NCBI RefSeq assembly: GCF_014204985.1
Contig: NZ_JACHMP010000001.1
Coordinates: forward strand, 1,674,001-1,738,000
From: Streptosporangium becharense
GTDB taxonomy: Bacteria > Actinomycetota > Actinomycetes > Streptosporangiales > Streptosporangiaceae
Length of the DNA stretch: 64,000 nt
Direction: 5' to 3'
Part shown: positions 25,172-33,396 of the stretch, one piece after another
Position numbering within the stretch: position 1 is the stretch's first letter
Layout of the letters: every line of letters begins with the position of its first letter
Notes under the pieces: model-generated
What the model saw: only the letters and a program-made list of their open reading frames with translations
Told to the model about the DNA's origin: nothing
Databases searched by the model: none
Program-made: the position numbers and the translations under genes

Positions 25172-26044
25172 ATGGTGATTTTGGACGGCGGCCTGGCCAC
25201 CCATCTGGAGACCCTGGGAGCGGACCTCCGCGACGAGCTGTGGTCGGCGAAACTCCTGCTGGAGAACCCCTCGGTGATCCGACAGGCGCATCTCGACTAC
25301 TTCGCCGCCGGCGCCGAGGTGGCGATCACGGCGAGTTACCAGGCGAGCATTCCGGCGTTCCTGCGACGTGGCCTGACCGCCGCCGAGGCCGAGGATCTCA
25401 TCCTGCTCTCGGTGCACCTGGCGGCCCAGGCCCGTGACGCCCACGGATCTGGCGCGGTGGCCGCCAGCGTCGGCCCCTACGGGGCCCACCTGGCCAACGG
25501 CGCGGAGTACACCGGTGACTACGACCTCGACGAGGACGGCCTGGCCGACTGGCACCGCGACCGCTGGCACATCCTCGCCGACAGCGAGGCCGACCTGCTG
25601 GCCTGCGAGACGATCCCGTCCTACCTGGAGGCCCGGGCGCTGAAGCGGCTGCTCGCCGAGACGCCGGGCATGCGGGCGTGGGTGAGCTTCTCCTGCCGCG
25701 ACGGCGAGCACATCAGCGACGGCACCCCGCTGCGGAAGGCCGCCGCCCTGTTCACCGGCGACCCCCAGGTGATGGCGGTCGGCGTCAACTGCACCGCCCC
25801 GCGCCACATGATCAGCCTGATCTCCCGGATCGAGGGGAAGCCCGCCATGGTCTACCCCAACTCCGGCGAGACCTGGGACCCGGAGAACCGCCGCTGGCTG
25901 GGGCTGGCCGACCCGGTGGAGTTCGGCGAGGCCGCGGTCGGGTGGATCGCCGCCGGCTCGGCCTTCGTCGGCGGCTGCTGCCGCACCACTCCCGAGCACA
26001 TCCGCCAGATCCGCTCCCACCTCGTCGGGCCGGGACCGGTCTGA
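25172..26044 (+). CDS. mmuM: Homocysteine S-methyltransferase (MmuM type)
   Basis: A 290-residue barrel enzyme that methylates homocysteine to methionine, probably using S-methylmethionine or S-adenosylmethionine rather than folate. Motifs are ILDGGLATHLETLG at the N-terminus, ITASYQASIPAF, ASVGPYGAHLANGAEYTGDY, CETIPSYLEARAL and the zinc-binding cysteines in GVNCTAPRHM and GGCCRTTPEHI. The length is that of the stand-alone family without cobalamin or folate domains. ATG at 25172 directly precedes the first strand. Followed by a strong terminator, so it is probably monocistronic. Confidence 0.92.
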   Translation: MVILDGGLATHLETLGADLRDELWSAKLLLENPSVIRQAHLDYFAAGAEVAITASYQASIPAFLRRGLTAAEAEDLILLSVHLAAQARDAHGSGAVAASVGPYGAHLANGAEYTGDYDLDEDGLADWHRDRWHILADSEADLLACETIPSYLEARALKRLLAETPGMRAWVSFSCRDGEHISDGTPLRKAAALFTGDPQVMAVGVNCTAPRHMISLISRIEGKPAMVYPNSGETWDPENRRWLGLADPVEFGEAAVGWIAAGSAFVGGCCRTTPEHIRQIRSHLVGPGPV

Positions 26045-26070
26045 GACGGCCGTCCCCGCGAGGACCGTCA

Positions 26071-26108
26071 GGCCGGCACGGCCCCACCCCCGTGGGGCCG
26101 TGCCGGCC
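26071..26108 (+). terminator. Strong hairpin downstream of mmuM
   Basis: GGCCGGCACGGCCCCA (26071-26086) pairs over 16 bp with 26093-26108 around the loop CCCCCG. It lies 27 bp after the mmuM stop. Confidence 0.82.
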
Positions 26109-26244
26109 GTGGTCTCGGTGCGTGCCGTCGGCGCACACCGAGACTGCGGAAAGACCTCGGCGCGGTGGCGCCGGGGCCGGGCCCGGGGGTGACGGAGCCC
26201 CGGGACGGAGCCCTTTCGGCGCGGAAGCGCGGTGGCCGTTCCGG

Positions 26245-26269
26245 CCCCCGAACCCCCACCCCCACCCCC
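26245..26269 (-). other. Potential G-quadruplex 3' of the aldolase/dehydrogenase gene
   Basis: Four runs of five C (26245-49, 26253-57, 26259-63, 26265-69) give, on the minus strand, G5-T-G5-T-G5-TTC-G5. This is an ideal parallel quadruplex motif and would be in the transcript 25-50 nt after the aldolase stop. Confidence 0.65.
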
Positions 26270-26293
26270 GGACCGGAACCCCCCGGGGGGTCC

Positions 26294-28372
26294 TCAGCGC
26301 AGGAACGCCGCGGCCACCCCGGCATCGACCGGAATGTGCAACCCGGTGGTCTGGGTCAACTGGGTCAGCTGGAACACCGCCCCGGCGATATGCTCGGGCA
26401 GCACCTCCCGCTTCAACAACGTGCGCTGCGCGTAGTACTCCCCCAACTCCTCCTCCGCCACCCCGTACACCGCGGCCCGGTTGGCCCCCCACCCCGAGGC
26501 GAAGATCCCCGACCCGCGCACCACCCCGTCCGGATTGATCCCGTTGACCCGGATCCCGTACCGGCCCAGCTCCGCGGCCAGCAACCGCACCTGATGCGCC
26601 TGATCGGCCTTGGCCGCCCCATAGGCCACGTTGTTCGGCCCGGCGAACACCGCGTTCTTCGAGGCGATGTACACCAGCTCCCCGCCCATGCCCTGCTCGA
26701 TCATCACCCGGGCGCTCTCCCGCGCCACCAGGAACGACCCGCGGGCCATCACGTCATGCTGCAGGTCCCAGTCGGCCACACTGGTCTCCAGCAGCGACCG
26801 CGACAACGACAACCCGGCGTTGTTGACCACCAGGTCCACCCCGCCGAAGGCCAGCACCGCCGCCCGCACCGCGGCGATCACCTGCGCCTCGTCGGTGACG
26901 TCCACCTCCACCGCGACCGCCACGTCCGCCACCCGATGCGCACCCGCGCCGATCTGCCCGGCCACCGCCTCGGCGGCGGCCACATCCCGGTCGGCCACCA
27001 CCACGCACGCCCCCTCCGCGGCCAACCGGCGCGCGGTGGCCGCACCGATCCCCGACCCGCCGCCGGTGACCAGCGCCACCCGCGCCGCCAGCGGCCGCGG
27101 CGCCGGCATCCGGCGCAGCTTGGCCTCCTCCAGCTCCCAGTACTCGATGCGGAACTTCTCCGCCTCCTCAATCGGCGCATACGCCGACACCGCCTCGGCA
27201 CCGCGCATCACGTTGATCGCGTTGAGGTAGAACTCCCCGGCCACCCGGGCGGTCTGCTTGTCCTTGCCGAAGGAGAACATGCCCACCCCGGGCACCAAAA
27301 CGATCGCCGGGTCCGCGCCGCGCATCGCCGGCGAGGACGCGGTGGCGTGCCGGGCGTAGTAGGCGGCGTAGTCGGCCCGGTAGGCGGCGTGCAACTCGCG
27401 CAACCGCTCGATCGCCTGCTCCAGCGGGGCGGTGGCCGGCAGGTCCAGCACCAGCGGCGCCACCTTGGTACGCAGGAAATGATCCGGGCAGGAGGTGCCC
27501 AGCGCGGCCAACCGCCGGTGCTCGGCCCGCGACAGGAAGTCCAGCACCTCGAAGGTGGCGGTGTAGTGGCCCACCTGGGCGGCGTCGGTGGAGGCCAGAC
27601 CGCGGACCACCGGCAGCAGCGCCGCGGCCCGCGCCAGCCGCTCCTGCTCGCCCAGCGGCTCATAACCGGCCAGCACCGGCCCGAACGGGTCCGGGCGGCC
27701 GTGCTCGGCGAGGTAGGCCTCCGCGGTGCGGATGATCTCCAGCGAGTTGGCCTGGCACTGCTGCGAGGTCTCCCCCCAGGCGGTGATGCCGTGCCCGCCC
27801 AGGATGCATCCGATCGCCTGCGGATGCGCCGCCTGGATCGCGGCGATGTCCAGGCCCAGCTGGAACCCGGGCCGCCGCCACGGCACCCACACCACCCGGT
27901 CGCCGAAGATCCGCGTGGTCAGCTCCTCACCGTCGGCCGCGGTGGCGATCGCGATACCGGCGTCGGGATGCAGGTGGTCCACGTGCGCGGCCTGGATCAG
28001 GCCATGCATCGCGGTGTCGATCGACGGCGCCGCCCCGCCGGGCCCGAAGGCGCAGAAATCGAACGCGGCGACCATCTCGTCCTCCCGGTCCACCCCCGGG
28101 TACACGCCGGTCAGCGCGCGCAGCCGGTCCAGGCGCAGCACCGCCAGCCCGGCCTCGCGCAGCGTGCCCAGGTCACCGCCGGAGCCCTTGACCCACATCA
28201 GCTCCACCGGCGTGCCGGTGACCGGATCGACCGCGGTGCCCTTGGCCGAGGTGTTCCCACCCGCGAAGTTCGTGTTGCGCGGATCGGCACCCAACGCGTG
28301 CGACCGCCGCAACAGCTCCTCAACCGGCGAAGGCGACGAAGGCGACGAAGGCGACGAAGGCGACGAAGGCAT
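26294..28372 (-). CDS. Bifunctional rhamnulose-phosphate aldolase / short-chain dehydrogenase
   Basis: A 692-residue fusion. Residues about 15-430 are a class II aldolase domain (NTNFAGGNTSAKG, MWVKGSGGDLGTL, HVDHLHPDAGIAIAT, GGHGITAWGETSQQC with metal-binding histidines). Residues about 440-692 are a short-chain dehydrogenase (VTGGGSGIGAATARRLA cofactor motif, NNAGLSLS, YGAAKADQ catalytic Tyr-x-x-x-Lys). This architecture is the RhaEW type, which splits L-rhamnulose 1-phosphate and oxidises the lactaldehyde formed. No isomerase or kinase gene is nearby. ATG at 28372 is used; the N-terminus is a slippage-prone Ser-Ser-Pro repeat. A LacI-type palindrome lies 73 bp upstream. Confidence 0.9.
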   Translation of the reverse strand: MPSSPSSPSSPSSPSPVEELLRRSHALGADPRNTNFAGGNTSAKGTAVDPVTGTPVELMWVKGSGGDLGTLREAGLAVLRLDRLRALTGVYPGVDREDEMVAAFDFCAFGPGGAAPSIDTAMHGLIQAAHVDHLHPDAGIAIATAADGEELTTRIFGDRVVWVPWRRPGFQLGLDIAAIQAAHPQAIGCILGGHGITAWGETSQQCQANSLEIIRTAEAYLAEHGRPDPFGPVLAGYEPLGEQERLARAAALLPVVRGLASTDAAQVGHYTATFEVLDFLSRAEHRRLAALGTSCPDHFLRTKVAPLVLDLPATAPLEQAIERLRELHAAYRADYAAYYARHATASSPAMRGADPAIVLVPGVGMFSFGKDKQTARVAGEFYLNAINVMRGAEAVSAYAPIEEAEKFRIEYWELEEAKLRRMPAPRPLAARVALVTGGGSGIGAATARRLAAEGACVVVADRDVAAAEAVAGQIGAGAHRVADVAVAVEVDVTDEAQVIAAVRAAVLAFGGVDLVVNNAGLSLSRSLLETSVADWDLQHDVMARGSFLVARESARVMIEQGMGGELVYIASKNAVFAGPNNVAYGAAKADQAHQVRLLAAELGRYGIRVNGINPDGVVRGSGIFASGWGANRAAVYGVAEEELGEYYAQRTLLKREVLPEHIAGAVFQLTQLTQTTGLHIPVDAGVAAAFLR
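28332..28367. repeat. Four 9-bp microsatellite units in the aldolase start region
   Basis: GGCGACGAA is repeated four times without change (28332-28340, -28349, -28358, -28367), coding for a Ser-Pro-Ser repeat directly after the start codon. Unit length is a multiple of three, so copy-number change alters the N-terminus but not the frame. Confidence 0.88.
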
Positions 28373-28444
28373 GGCATCTCTCCACTCACTCGTCGTGCGA
28401 CGTCCACGCTCCGGTGGTGGACGCGTCACACGGGTTCCGTTTCT

Positions 28445-28456
28445 AAAACGTTTTAA
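28445..28456. promoter_or_regulatory. LacI-type operator upstream of aldolase/dehydrogenase gene
   Basis: TAAAACGTTTTA is a perfect 12-bp palindrome with the central CpG typical of LacI/GalR operators. It is 73 bp upstream of the leftward aldolase gene. A related half-site (CACGTTTTTA, 28525-28534) lies on the side of the rightward esterase gene. Confidence 0.7.
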
Positions 28457-28813
28457 GCACGAAGTGTGGCGCTACGCATGCCATAGAAGACCGACCAGGC
28501 CACTCCGTACCCTCATTTGATTAGCACGTTTTTATCACCGCGGTCCGTCTCGGCGGCGGCCGGGGGCACGCTCACCGAGCTGGGCGCCGGAGGCGGCGCC
28601 GCGGAGCGCACGGGAAGCGGAGGAGGCGACGTGGCACAGCACCCGGGAAGCGGAAGGGGCGGCGTGGCGGAACGCGCGGGGAATCGCCACAATGAGGCCG
28701 GTGCCCCGGCCGCGTCATGCCCCATCCCGTCGCCCGGAGCGCCAGGCACGTCCGGCGACGGGCGGCCGGCCCGCCGCCCTCCGCCGGAGAACGTCTCGAT
28801 CTCGGGAGATCAT

Positions 28814-29782
28814 TTGTTCATCGACATGCCCCTCGACCAGCTCAGGGAGTACCGGCCCGAGCGCCGGGAGCCCGCCGGGTTCGACGCCTTCTGGGAGAAG
28901 ACGCTGGCCGAGGCCCGCGAGCACGACCTGGGCGCCGTCTTCACCGAGGTGGACACCGGCCTGACGCTGGTGCGCTGCTTCGACGTCCGCTTCGCGGGCT
29001 TCGGCGGGCACGAGATCAAGGGGTGGTTCCTGGTGCCCGCCGCGGTCGACGGACCGCTGCCGTGCGTGGTGCAGTACATCGGCTACAACGGGGGCCGCGG
29101 CCGGCCGCACGACTGGCTCACCTGGCCCGCGGCCGGCTGGGCGGTCTTCGTGATGGACTCCCGCGGCCAGGGCGGGGGCTGGAGCGCCGGCGACACCGCC
29201 GACCCGGTGGGCGGCACCGGGCCCCAGGTCGGCGGCAAGCTCACCCAGGGCGTACTCGACCCGCACGACTACTACTACCGGCGCCTGTACACCGACGGCG
29301 TCCGCGCCGTCGAGGCGGCCCGCACGCACCCCCTGGTGGACGCCTCCCGCGTCGTCGTCTCCGGCGGCAGCCAGGGCGGGGCTATCGCCCAGGCGGTGAG
29401 CGCGCTGGTGCCCGGCCTGCTGTTCGCCTTCATCGACGTGCCGTTCATGTCCCACCTCCGCCGCGCCGCCGAGATCACCGACGAGGACCCGTACGGCGAG
29501 CTCGGCCGGTTCCTCAAGACGCACCGTCACCGTGTCGACCAGGTGTTCGACACTCTCGACCACTTCGACGGCCTGAACTTCGCCGCCCGCAACACCACCC
29601 CCGCTCTCTTCTCGGTGGGCCTGCGCGACGGCGTCACCCCCGCCTCCACGGTCTTCGCGGCCTACAACCACCACGCGGGCCCCAAGGACATCAAGGTGTG
29701 GGCTTTCAACGGCCACGAGGGCGGCGCCTCCGACCAGGTCGCCGAACACCTCAGGACCGCCGGGAAGCTGCTGGCCCGGTAG
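28814..29782 (+). CDS. Acetylxylan esterase / cephalosporin-C deacetylase family
   Basis: A 322-residue alpha/beta hydrolase of carbohydrate esterase family 7 type, removing acetyl groups from xylo-oligosaccharides. Family blocks: DMPLDQLREYRPERREPAGFDAFW, VQYIGYNGGRGRPHDWLTWPAAGWAVFVMDSRGQGGGW, YTDGVRAVEAARTHPLVD, the nucleophile in VVVSGGSQGGAIAQAV, SVGLRDGVTPASTVFAAYNH and the catalytic His in NGHEGG. The start is taken as TTG at 28814 with GGGAG 5 nt before it, because the family normally begins just before this DMPL block; the open frame extends 99 codons further upstream with repeat-like sequence that I reject. No signal peptide, so intracellular. Confidence 0.88.
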   Translation: MFIDMPLDQLREYRPERREPAGFDAFWEKTLAEAREHDLGAVFTEVDTGLTLVRCFDVRFAGFGGHEIKGWFLVPAAVDGPLPCVVQYIGYNGGRGRPHDWLTWPAAGWAVFVMDSRGQGGGWSAGDTADPVGGTGPQVGGKLTQGVLDPHDYYYRRLYTDGVRAVEAARTHPLVDASRVVVSGGSQGGAIAQAVSALVPGLLFAFIDVPFMSHLRRAAEITDEDPYGELGRFLKTHRHRVDQVFDTLDHFDGLNFAARNTTPALFSVGLRDGVTPASTVFAAYNHHAGPKDIKVWAFNGHEGGASDQVAEHLRTAGKLLAR

Positions 29783-29863
29783 GCTCCGGGCCCGGCCGGG
29801 TGCCGCCGCCCCGCCGGGCCCCTCACACCGCCGGCGGAATACGACTCCACCCCATTTCCCCAT

Positions 29864-29875
29864 GAAACGTTTTAC
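29864..29875. promoter_or_regulatory. LacI-type operator between esterase and lacI genes
   Basis: GAAACGTTTTAC contains the 8-bp palindrome AAACGTTT and shares ACGTTTTA with the operator at 28445. It is about 90 bp upstream of the LacI-family gene. Confidence 0.6.
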
Positions 29876-29941
29876 CCCTCGCCGGATACGCGGCGGTGCG
29901 AAATCGCGTGCATCATCGCGGTTTCCTGGCGCGCAAACTGT

Positions 29942-29955
29942 TATTACGTTTTAAT
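29942..29955. promoter_or_regulatory. Degenerate LacI-type operator at the lacI start
   Basis: TATTACGTTTTAAT shares ACGTTTTAA with the 28445 site but has a weaker left half. It ends 9 bp before the lacI ATG, which suggests autorepression by blocking initiation. Confidence 0.5.
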
Positions 29956-29963
29956 CTAGAGCC

Positions 29964-30971
29964 ATGAGTTCGGTGAGCATCAAGGAAGTCGCCGCTCGGG
30001 CCGGGGTGTCGCCCGGGACGGTGTCCAACGTGCTCAACCGCCCGGAGAAGGTCGCCTCGACCACCCGCCGCCGGGTCGAGGAGGCCATCCGAGAGCTCGG
30101 GTTCGTCCGGCACGGCTCCGCCTCCAGCCTGCGCGCCGGGCACAGCCGCACCGTCGGACTGTCGGTGATCGACATCGGTAACCCCTTCTTCACCGACGTG
30201 GCGGCCGGAGTGGAGGAGGTGGCCAGCGAGCGCGGTTACGCGGTGATCCTGGGCAACTCCTCGGGCGACCGCCTCAAGGAGGAGCGCAACCTGCTGGTCT
30301 TCGCCGAACAGCGGGTCCGCGGGGTGCTCATCACTCCCGCCGGGGAGAACATGTCCAAGGTCGACCGGCTCAGGGAACGCGGCATCAGCGTCGTCCTGGT
30401 GGACCACCCGGCCGAGCGTCCCGACCAGTGCTCGGTGGCGGTCAACGACGTCACCGGCGGCGCGATGGCCGTCTCCCATCTGCTGGCCTCCGGCGCCGAG
30501 CGGATCGCGTACGTCACCGGCCCCCTCACCGTCCGCCAGTGCGCCGACCGGCTGGTCGGCGCCGAGCGAGCGCTGACCGACGCCGGACGTGACCCCCGGG
30601 AGTCGCTGAAGGAGATCCCCATGGGCGCGATGAACGCCAGGTCCGGTCAGCAGGCGGCGGAGAAGCTGCTCGCGGAGGGCCACCTGCCGGACGCCGTGTT
30701 CTGCGCCAACGACCTGCTGGCCCTGGGCCTGCTGCGCGGGCTGCTCCAGGCGGGCGTGCGCGTCCCGCAGGACGTCTCCCTCGTCGGCTACGACGACATC
30801 GACTTCGCGTCGGCCTCGGCGGTCTCGCTCACCTCGGTCCGCCAGCCGACCCACCGGCTCGGCCGGGTCGCCACCGAGCTACTGCTGGACGAGTGCGACA
30901 ACCCCGGATCGCACGCCCACCAGCAGATCATGTTCCAGCCGGAGCTGGTCGTGCGCGAGTCGACCCGCTGA
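29964..30971 (+). CDS. LacI/GalR-family transcriptional regulator
   Basis: A 335-residue repressor. Residues 3-50 form the LacI helix-turn-helix and hinge (SIKEVAARAGVSPGTVSNVLNRPEKVASTTRRRVEEAIRELGF), followed by the periplasmic-binding-protein-like sensor domain (GLSVIDIGNPFFTDVAAGVEE ... VNDVTGGAMAVSHLLASGAERIAYVTGP ... AVFCANDLLALGLLRGLLQAGVRVPQDVSLVGYDDIDFA). Its operators probably are the ACGTTTTA-containing palindromes at 28445, 29864 and 29942, linking it to the aldolase/dehydrogenase and esterase genes. The effector is likely a sugar released from plant polysaccharide, perhaps rhamnose; that is inference. Confidence 0.92.
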   Translation: MSSVSIKEVAARAGVSPGTVSNVLNRPEKVASTTRRRVEEAIRELGFVRHGSASSLRAGHSRTVGLSVIDIGNPFFTDVAAGVEEVASERGYAVILGNSSGDRLKEERNLLVFAEQRVRGVLITPAGENMSKVDRLRERGISVVLVDHPAERPDQCSVAVNDVTGGAMAVSHLLASGAERIAYVTGPLTVRQCADRLVGAERALTDAGRDPRESLKEIPMGAMNARSGQQAAEKLLAEGHLPDAVFCANDLLALGLLRGLLQAGVRVPQDVSLVGYDDIDFASASAVSLTSVRQPTHRLGRVATELLLDECDNPGSHAHQQIMFQPELVVRESTR

Positions 30972-31094
30972 GCGCTCCCCTCCGGCGCCATGAGGCATCA
31001 CGAAGTGCCACCGGGCACCACGGGCATCACGAGACGCTGCGCGACGGACCCGGCATGAGACGCGCTGAGACGGGCCCGGCTCGATGGCCGGCCG

Positions 31095-31832
31095 TCAGCC
31101 GCGCCCCCGGGGCCCCCGGGTGTCCTTGGCGGTCTGCTTGGCCTCCATCGCGGCGCGGGTGGCCTCGACCTTGGCGCTGGCGGCGTACTTGTCGACGTAC
31201 TCCTGCCCGGACAGCTCCATCAACGCGTACATGATCTCGTCGGTGACGGCGCGCAGGACGAGGCGGTCCTCCTCCATCCCGTAGTAGCGGGAGAAGTCGA
31301 GCGGCTTGCCGAACTTCACGCCCGGCCGGATGCCCAGCTTGGGGACGAGGCTGCCGGGAGGCATCATCTCGAAGGTGTTGACCATCGCCCACGGGACGAC
31401 CTGGACGCGTGACTCCAGCGCCAGCCGGGCCACGCCGGTCTTGCCCTTGTAGAGGCGGCCGTCGTGGGAGCGGGTGCCCTCCGGGTAGATGGCGAGCACC
31501 TGCCCCTCGGCGAGGATCCGCTTGCCGGTGCGCAGGGCCGCCTCGCTCGCCTTGCCGCCGGAGCGGTCGATGGGGACGGTGCCGACCCCACTGAAGAAGG
31601 CCCTGCTGAGCATGCCCTTGAGGCCGCGGCCGGTGAAATAGTCGGACTTGCCGAGGGAGATGACCTTCCGCCGCAGGAAGAGCGCACCGAAGAAATGGTC
31701 GGCGAACGACAGGTGGTTCCCGGCCAGGATCACCGGTCCTTGCTTGGGCACGTTGTCCAGGCCCTCCACCCACGGACGGAAGATCACATGGAGGAGGGGC
31801 GAGAGGATGGCCTTCACCACCCAGTAGAACAC
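31095..31832 (-). CDS. PlsC-type 1-acylglycerol-3-phosphate acyltransferase
   Basis: A 245-residue acyltransferase of phospholipid synthesis. The catalytic HX4D motif is present as NHLSFADHFF (near residue 39), substrate-binding YPEGTRSHDG near residue 115 and VPIDRSGG near residue 86. A short hydrophobic N-terminus (FYWVVKAILSPLLHVIF) suggests membrane association; the C-terminus is basic and probably disordered. A homologue sits in the same interval in M. tuberculosis (Rv2182c) by recollection. Divergent from the alpha/beta hydrolase gene. Confidence 0.9.
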   Translation of the reverse strand: MFYWVVKAILSPLLHVIFRPWVEGLDNVPKQGPVILAGNHLSFADHFFGALFLRRKVISLGKSDYFTGRGLKGMLSRAFFSGVGTVPIDRSGGKASEAALRTGKRILAEGQVLAIYPEGTRSHDGRLYKGKTGVARLALESRVQVVPWAMVNTFEMMPPGSLVPKLGIRPGVKFGKPLDFSRYYGMEEDRLVLRAVTDEIMYALMELSGQEYVDKYAASAKVEATRAAMEAKQTAKDTRGPRGRG

Positions 31833-31981
31833 TCGATGCTCCTTTGGTAGACGGGCGGGAACCTGGAATTATCCTCCCATCTCCGGGGGTACCCACCTAC
31901 CCCACAGAAGCGCCCAAAACGACCTCTCGCAAAACACGTCCCAGTCATGCGACGATCGGTCGAACCTGACAAGGAGCCGCG

Positions 31982-32746
31982 ATGCCAGTCATGCCCGGCG
32001 CCGAGCCGTACCACCACGAGGGAGGGCGGATCGGCGTCCTGCTCTGCCACGGATTCACCGGGTCGCCGCAGTCTCTGCGTCCCTGGGCCGAGTATCTGGC
32101 CGAGGCCGGCATGACCGTGGCGCTCCCCCGGCTGCCGGGCCACGGCACCACCTGGCAGGAGATGAGCCGCACCCGCTGGGAAGACTGGTACGCCGAGCTC
32201 GACAGGTCCCTGGGCGATCTGCGGGGGCGCTGCGACGAGGTCTTCGTCATGGGCCTGTCGCTCGGGGGCTGCCTGGCGCTGCGGCTGGCGGAGGTGCACG
32301 GTGCGGGGATCACCGGGGTGGTGGTCGTCAACCCGTCGGTGGCCAACGACGTGCCGCTGCTGAAGCTGGCGCCGGTGCTGAAGTTCGTGATCTCCTCGGT
32401 CCCGGGGGTGGCCGGAGACATCAAGAAGGAGGGGGCGGCCGAGCTCGGCTACACTCGCACGCCGGTCAGGGCCGCGGCCTCCCTGCCCCGGCTGTGGGCG
32501 TTGACCCGGTCCGAGCTGGAAAAGATCACCCAGCCCGTACTGGTCTTCCACAGCCCGCAGGACCATGTGGTGAAACCGACCAGTGTGCGTATTCTGCGGG
32601 AAAAGCTGACCAGGGGGAATCTGAATGTGGTGGAGCTCGCCGACAGCTACCACGTCGCGACGCTTGACAACGATGCCGATCGGATCTTTGCCGGGAGCCT
32701 GGAGTTCATCAGGACGTACGCGTCTGTACCCTTGCAGGGAGACTGA
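31982..32746 (+). CDS. Alpha/beta hydrolase, carboxylesterase/monoacylglycerol-lipase type
   Basis: A 254-residue serine hydrolase resembling Est30-type carboxylesterases and monoacylglycerol lipases. Seen are the oxyanion region LLCHGFTGSPQSLRPWAEYL, the nucleophile elbow MGLSLGGCLAL (Ser near 90), the acid in LVFHSPQDHVV and the His in LADSYHVATLDND near residue 225. The ATG at 31982 follows AAGGAG. Its pairing with a divergent acyltransferase suggests acylglycerol turnover, which is inference. The next gene follows after 66 bp on the same strand. Confidence 0.9.
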   Translation: MPVMPGAEPYHHEGGRIGVLLCHGFTGSPQSLRPWAEYLAEAGMTVALPRLPGHGTTWQEMSRTRWEDWYAELDRSLGDLRGRCDEVFVMGLSLGGCLALRLAEVHGAGITGVVVVNPSVANDVPLLKLAPVLKFVISSVPGVAGDIKKEGAAELGYTRTPVRAAASLPRLWALTRSELEKITQPVLVFHSPQDHVVKPTSVRILREKLTRGNLNVVELADSYHVATLDNDADRIFAGSLEFIRTYASVPLQGD

Positions 32747-32812
32747 TCGCGAGCGGGGGATGCGCGGTCTCCGGGAGAAAGTGATCGGCCGATGAGCAAC
32801 GGGCCCAGCTAA

Positions 32813-33289
32813 GTGACACCTCAAAGCGATGAGGACGAGGTCTGGCGTCAGATCGTCGCCTCCTTCAACGACACCGCCGAGCGCGCCTCGGGCGATCAGC
32901 CCTGGCCGGACAGCGAGAATCTGCCGGCCGAACCTCCGCGACGGGTGATCAAGCAGTCGGACGAGGAAGAGCTCCTGCGGGAGGACGACCTTCCCACGCC
33001 CGGACACGAGTCCGAGGGTGAGCAGGCCGACGCGGACGACGAGGGGCACTACGTGCCGCCACCGCCGCCTCCGTTGCCCAAGACCGACACCACCACCAAG
33101 ATCGCGTGGTTGGCGTTGTTCGGCGGTCCCGCCTATCTGCTGCTCAGCGCGGCGCTGAACTGGCATCTGGAAGGCTGGATGCTGTTCACCGCGGTCGCCG
33201 CGTTCATCGGCGGCTTCGTGGCGCTGGTGGTCCGCATGGGTGACGGCCCGCCCGGCGGCTCCGGCTGGGACGACGGCGCCGTCGTCTGA
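32813..33289 (+). CDS. Conserved membrane protein, acidic N-terminus and two helices
   Basis: A 158-residue protein starting at GTG. The first 90 residues are acidic and proline-rich (SDEEELLREDDLPTPGHE, a YVPPPPPPLP stretch). Two membrane helices follow (about 98-118 and 122-142: IAWLALFGGPAYLLLSAAL, GWMLFTAVAAFIGGFVALVV), with a short Gly/Asp-rich tail. The pattern, a disordered acidic tail then a hairpin of helices, is common in actinobacteria and I know of no defined function. It lies behind the hydrolase gene, possibly in one transcript. Confidence 0.8.
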   Translation: MTPQSDEDEVWRQIVASFNDTAERASGDQPWPDSENLPAEPPRRVIKQSDEEELLREDDLPTPGHESEGEQADADDEGHYVPPPPPPLPKTDTTTKIAWLALFGGPAYLLLSAALNWHLEGWMLFTAVAAFIGGFVALVVRMGDGPPGGSGWDDGAVV

Positions 33290-33396
33290 GCATCGCCGTC
33301 CCCGTGCCGCACGCTCCGGCGCCGCACGACCCGGCCCAGCCCGGTACGGCCCGGCTCGGTACGGCCCAGCCCGTTACGACCCGGTGCGGCTTACGG

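Noticed and set aside
26165..28456. 763-codon ORF antisense to the aldolase/dehydrogenase
   Set aside because: An artefact of high G+C third positions on the opposite strand; the translation is His/Arg/Pro-rich and without motifs.
28517..28813. 99-codon N-terminal extension of the esterase
   Set aside because: Composition is Gly/Ala/Arg-rich without similarity, whereas the esterase family begins just before the DMPLDQL block with a good ribosome site at TTG 28814.
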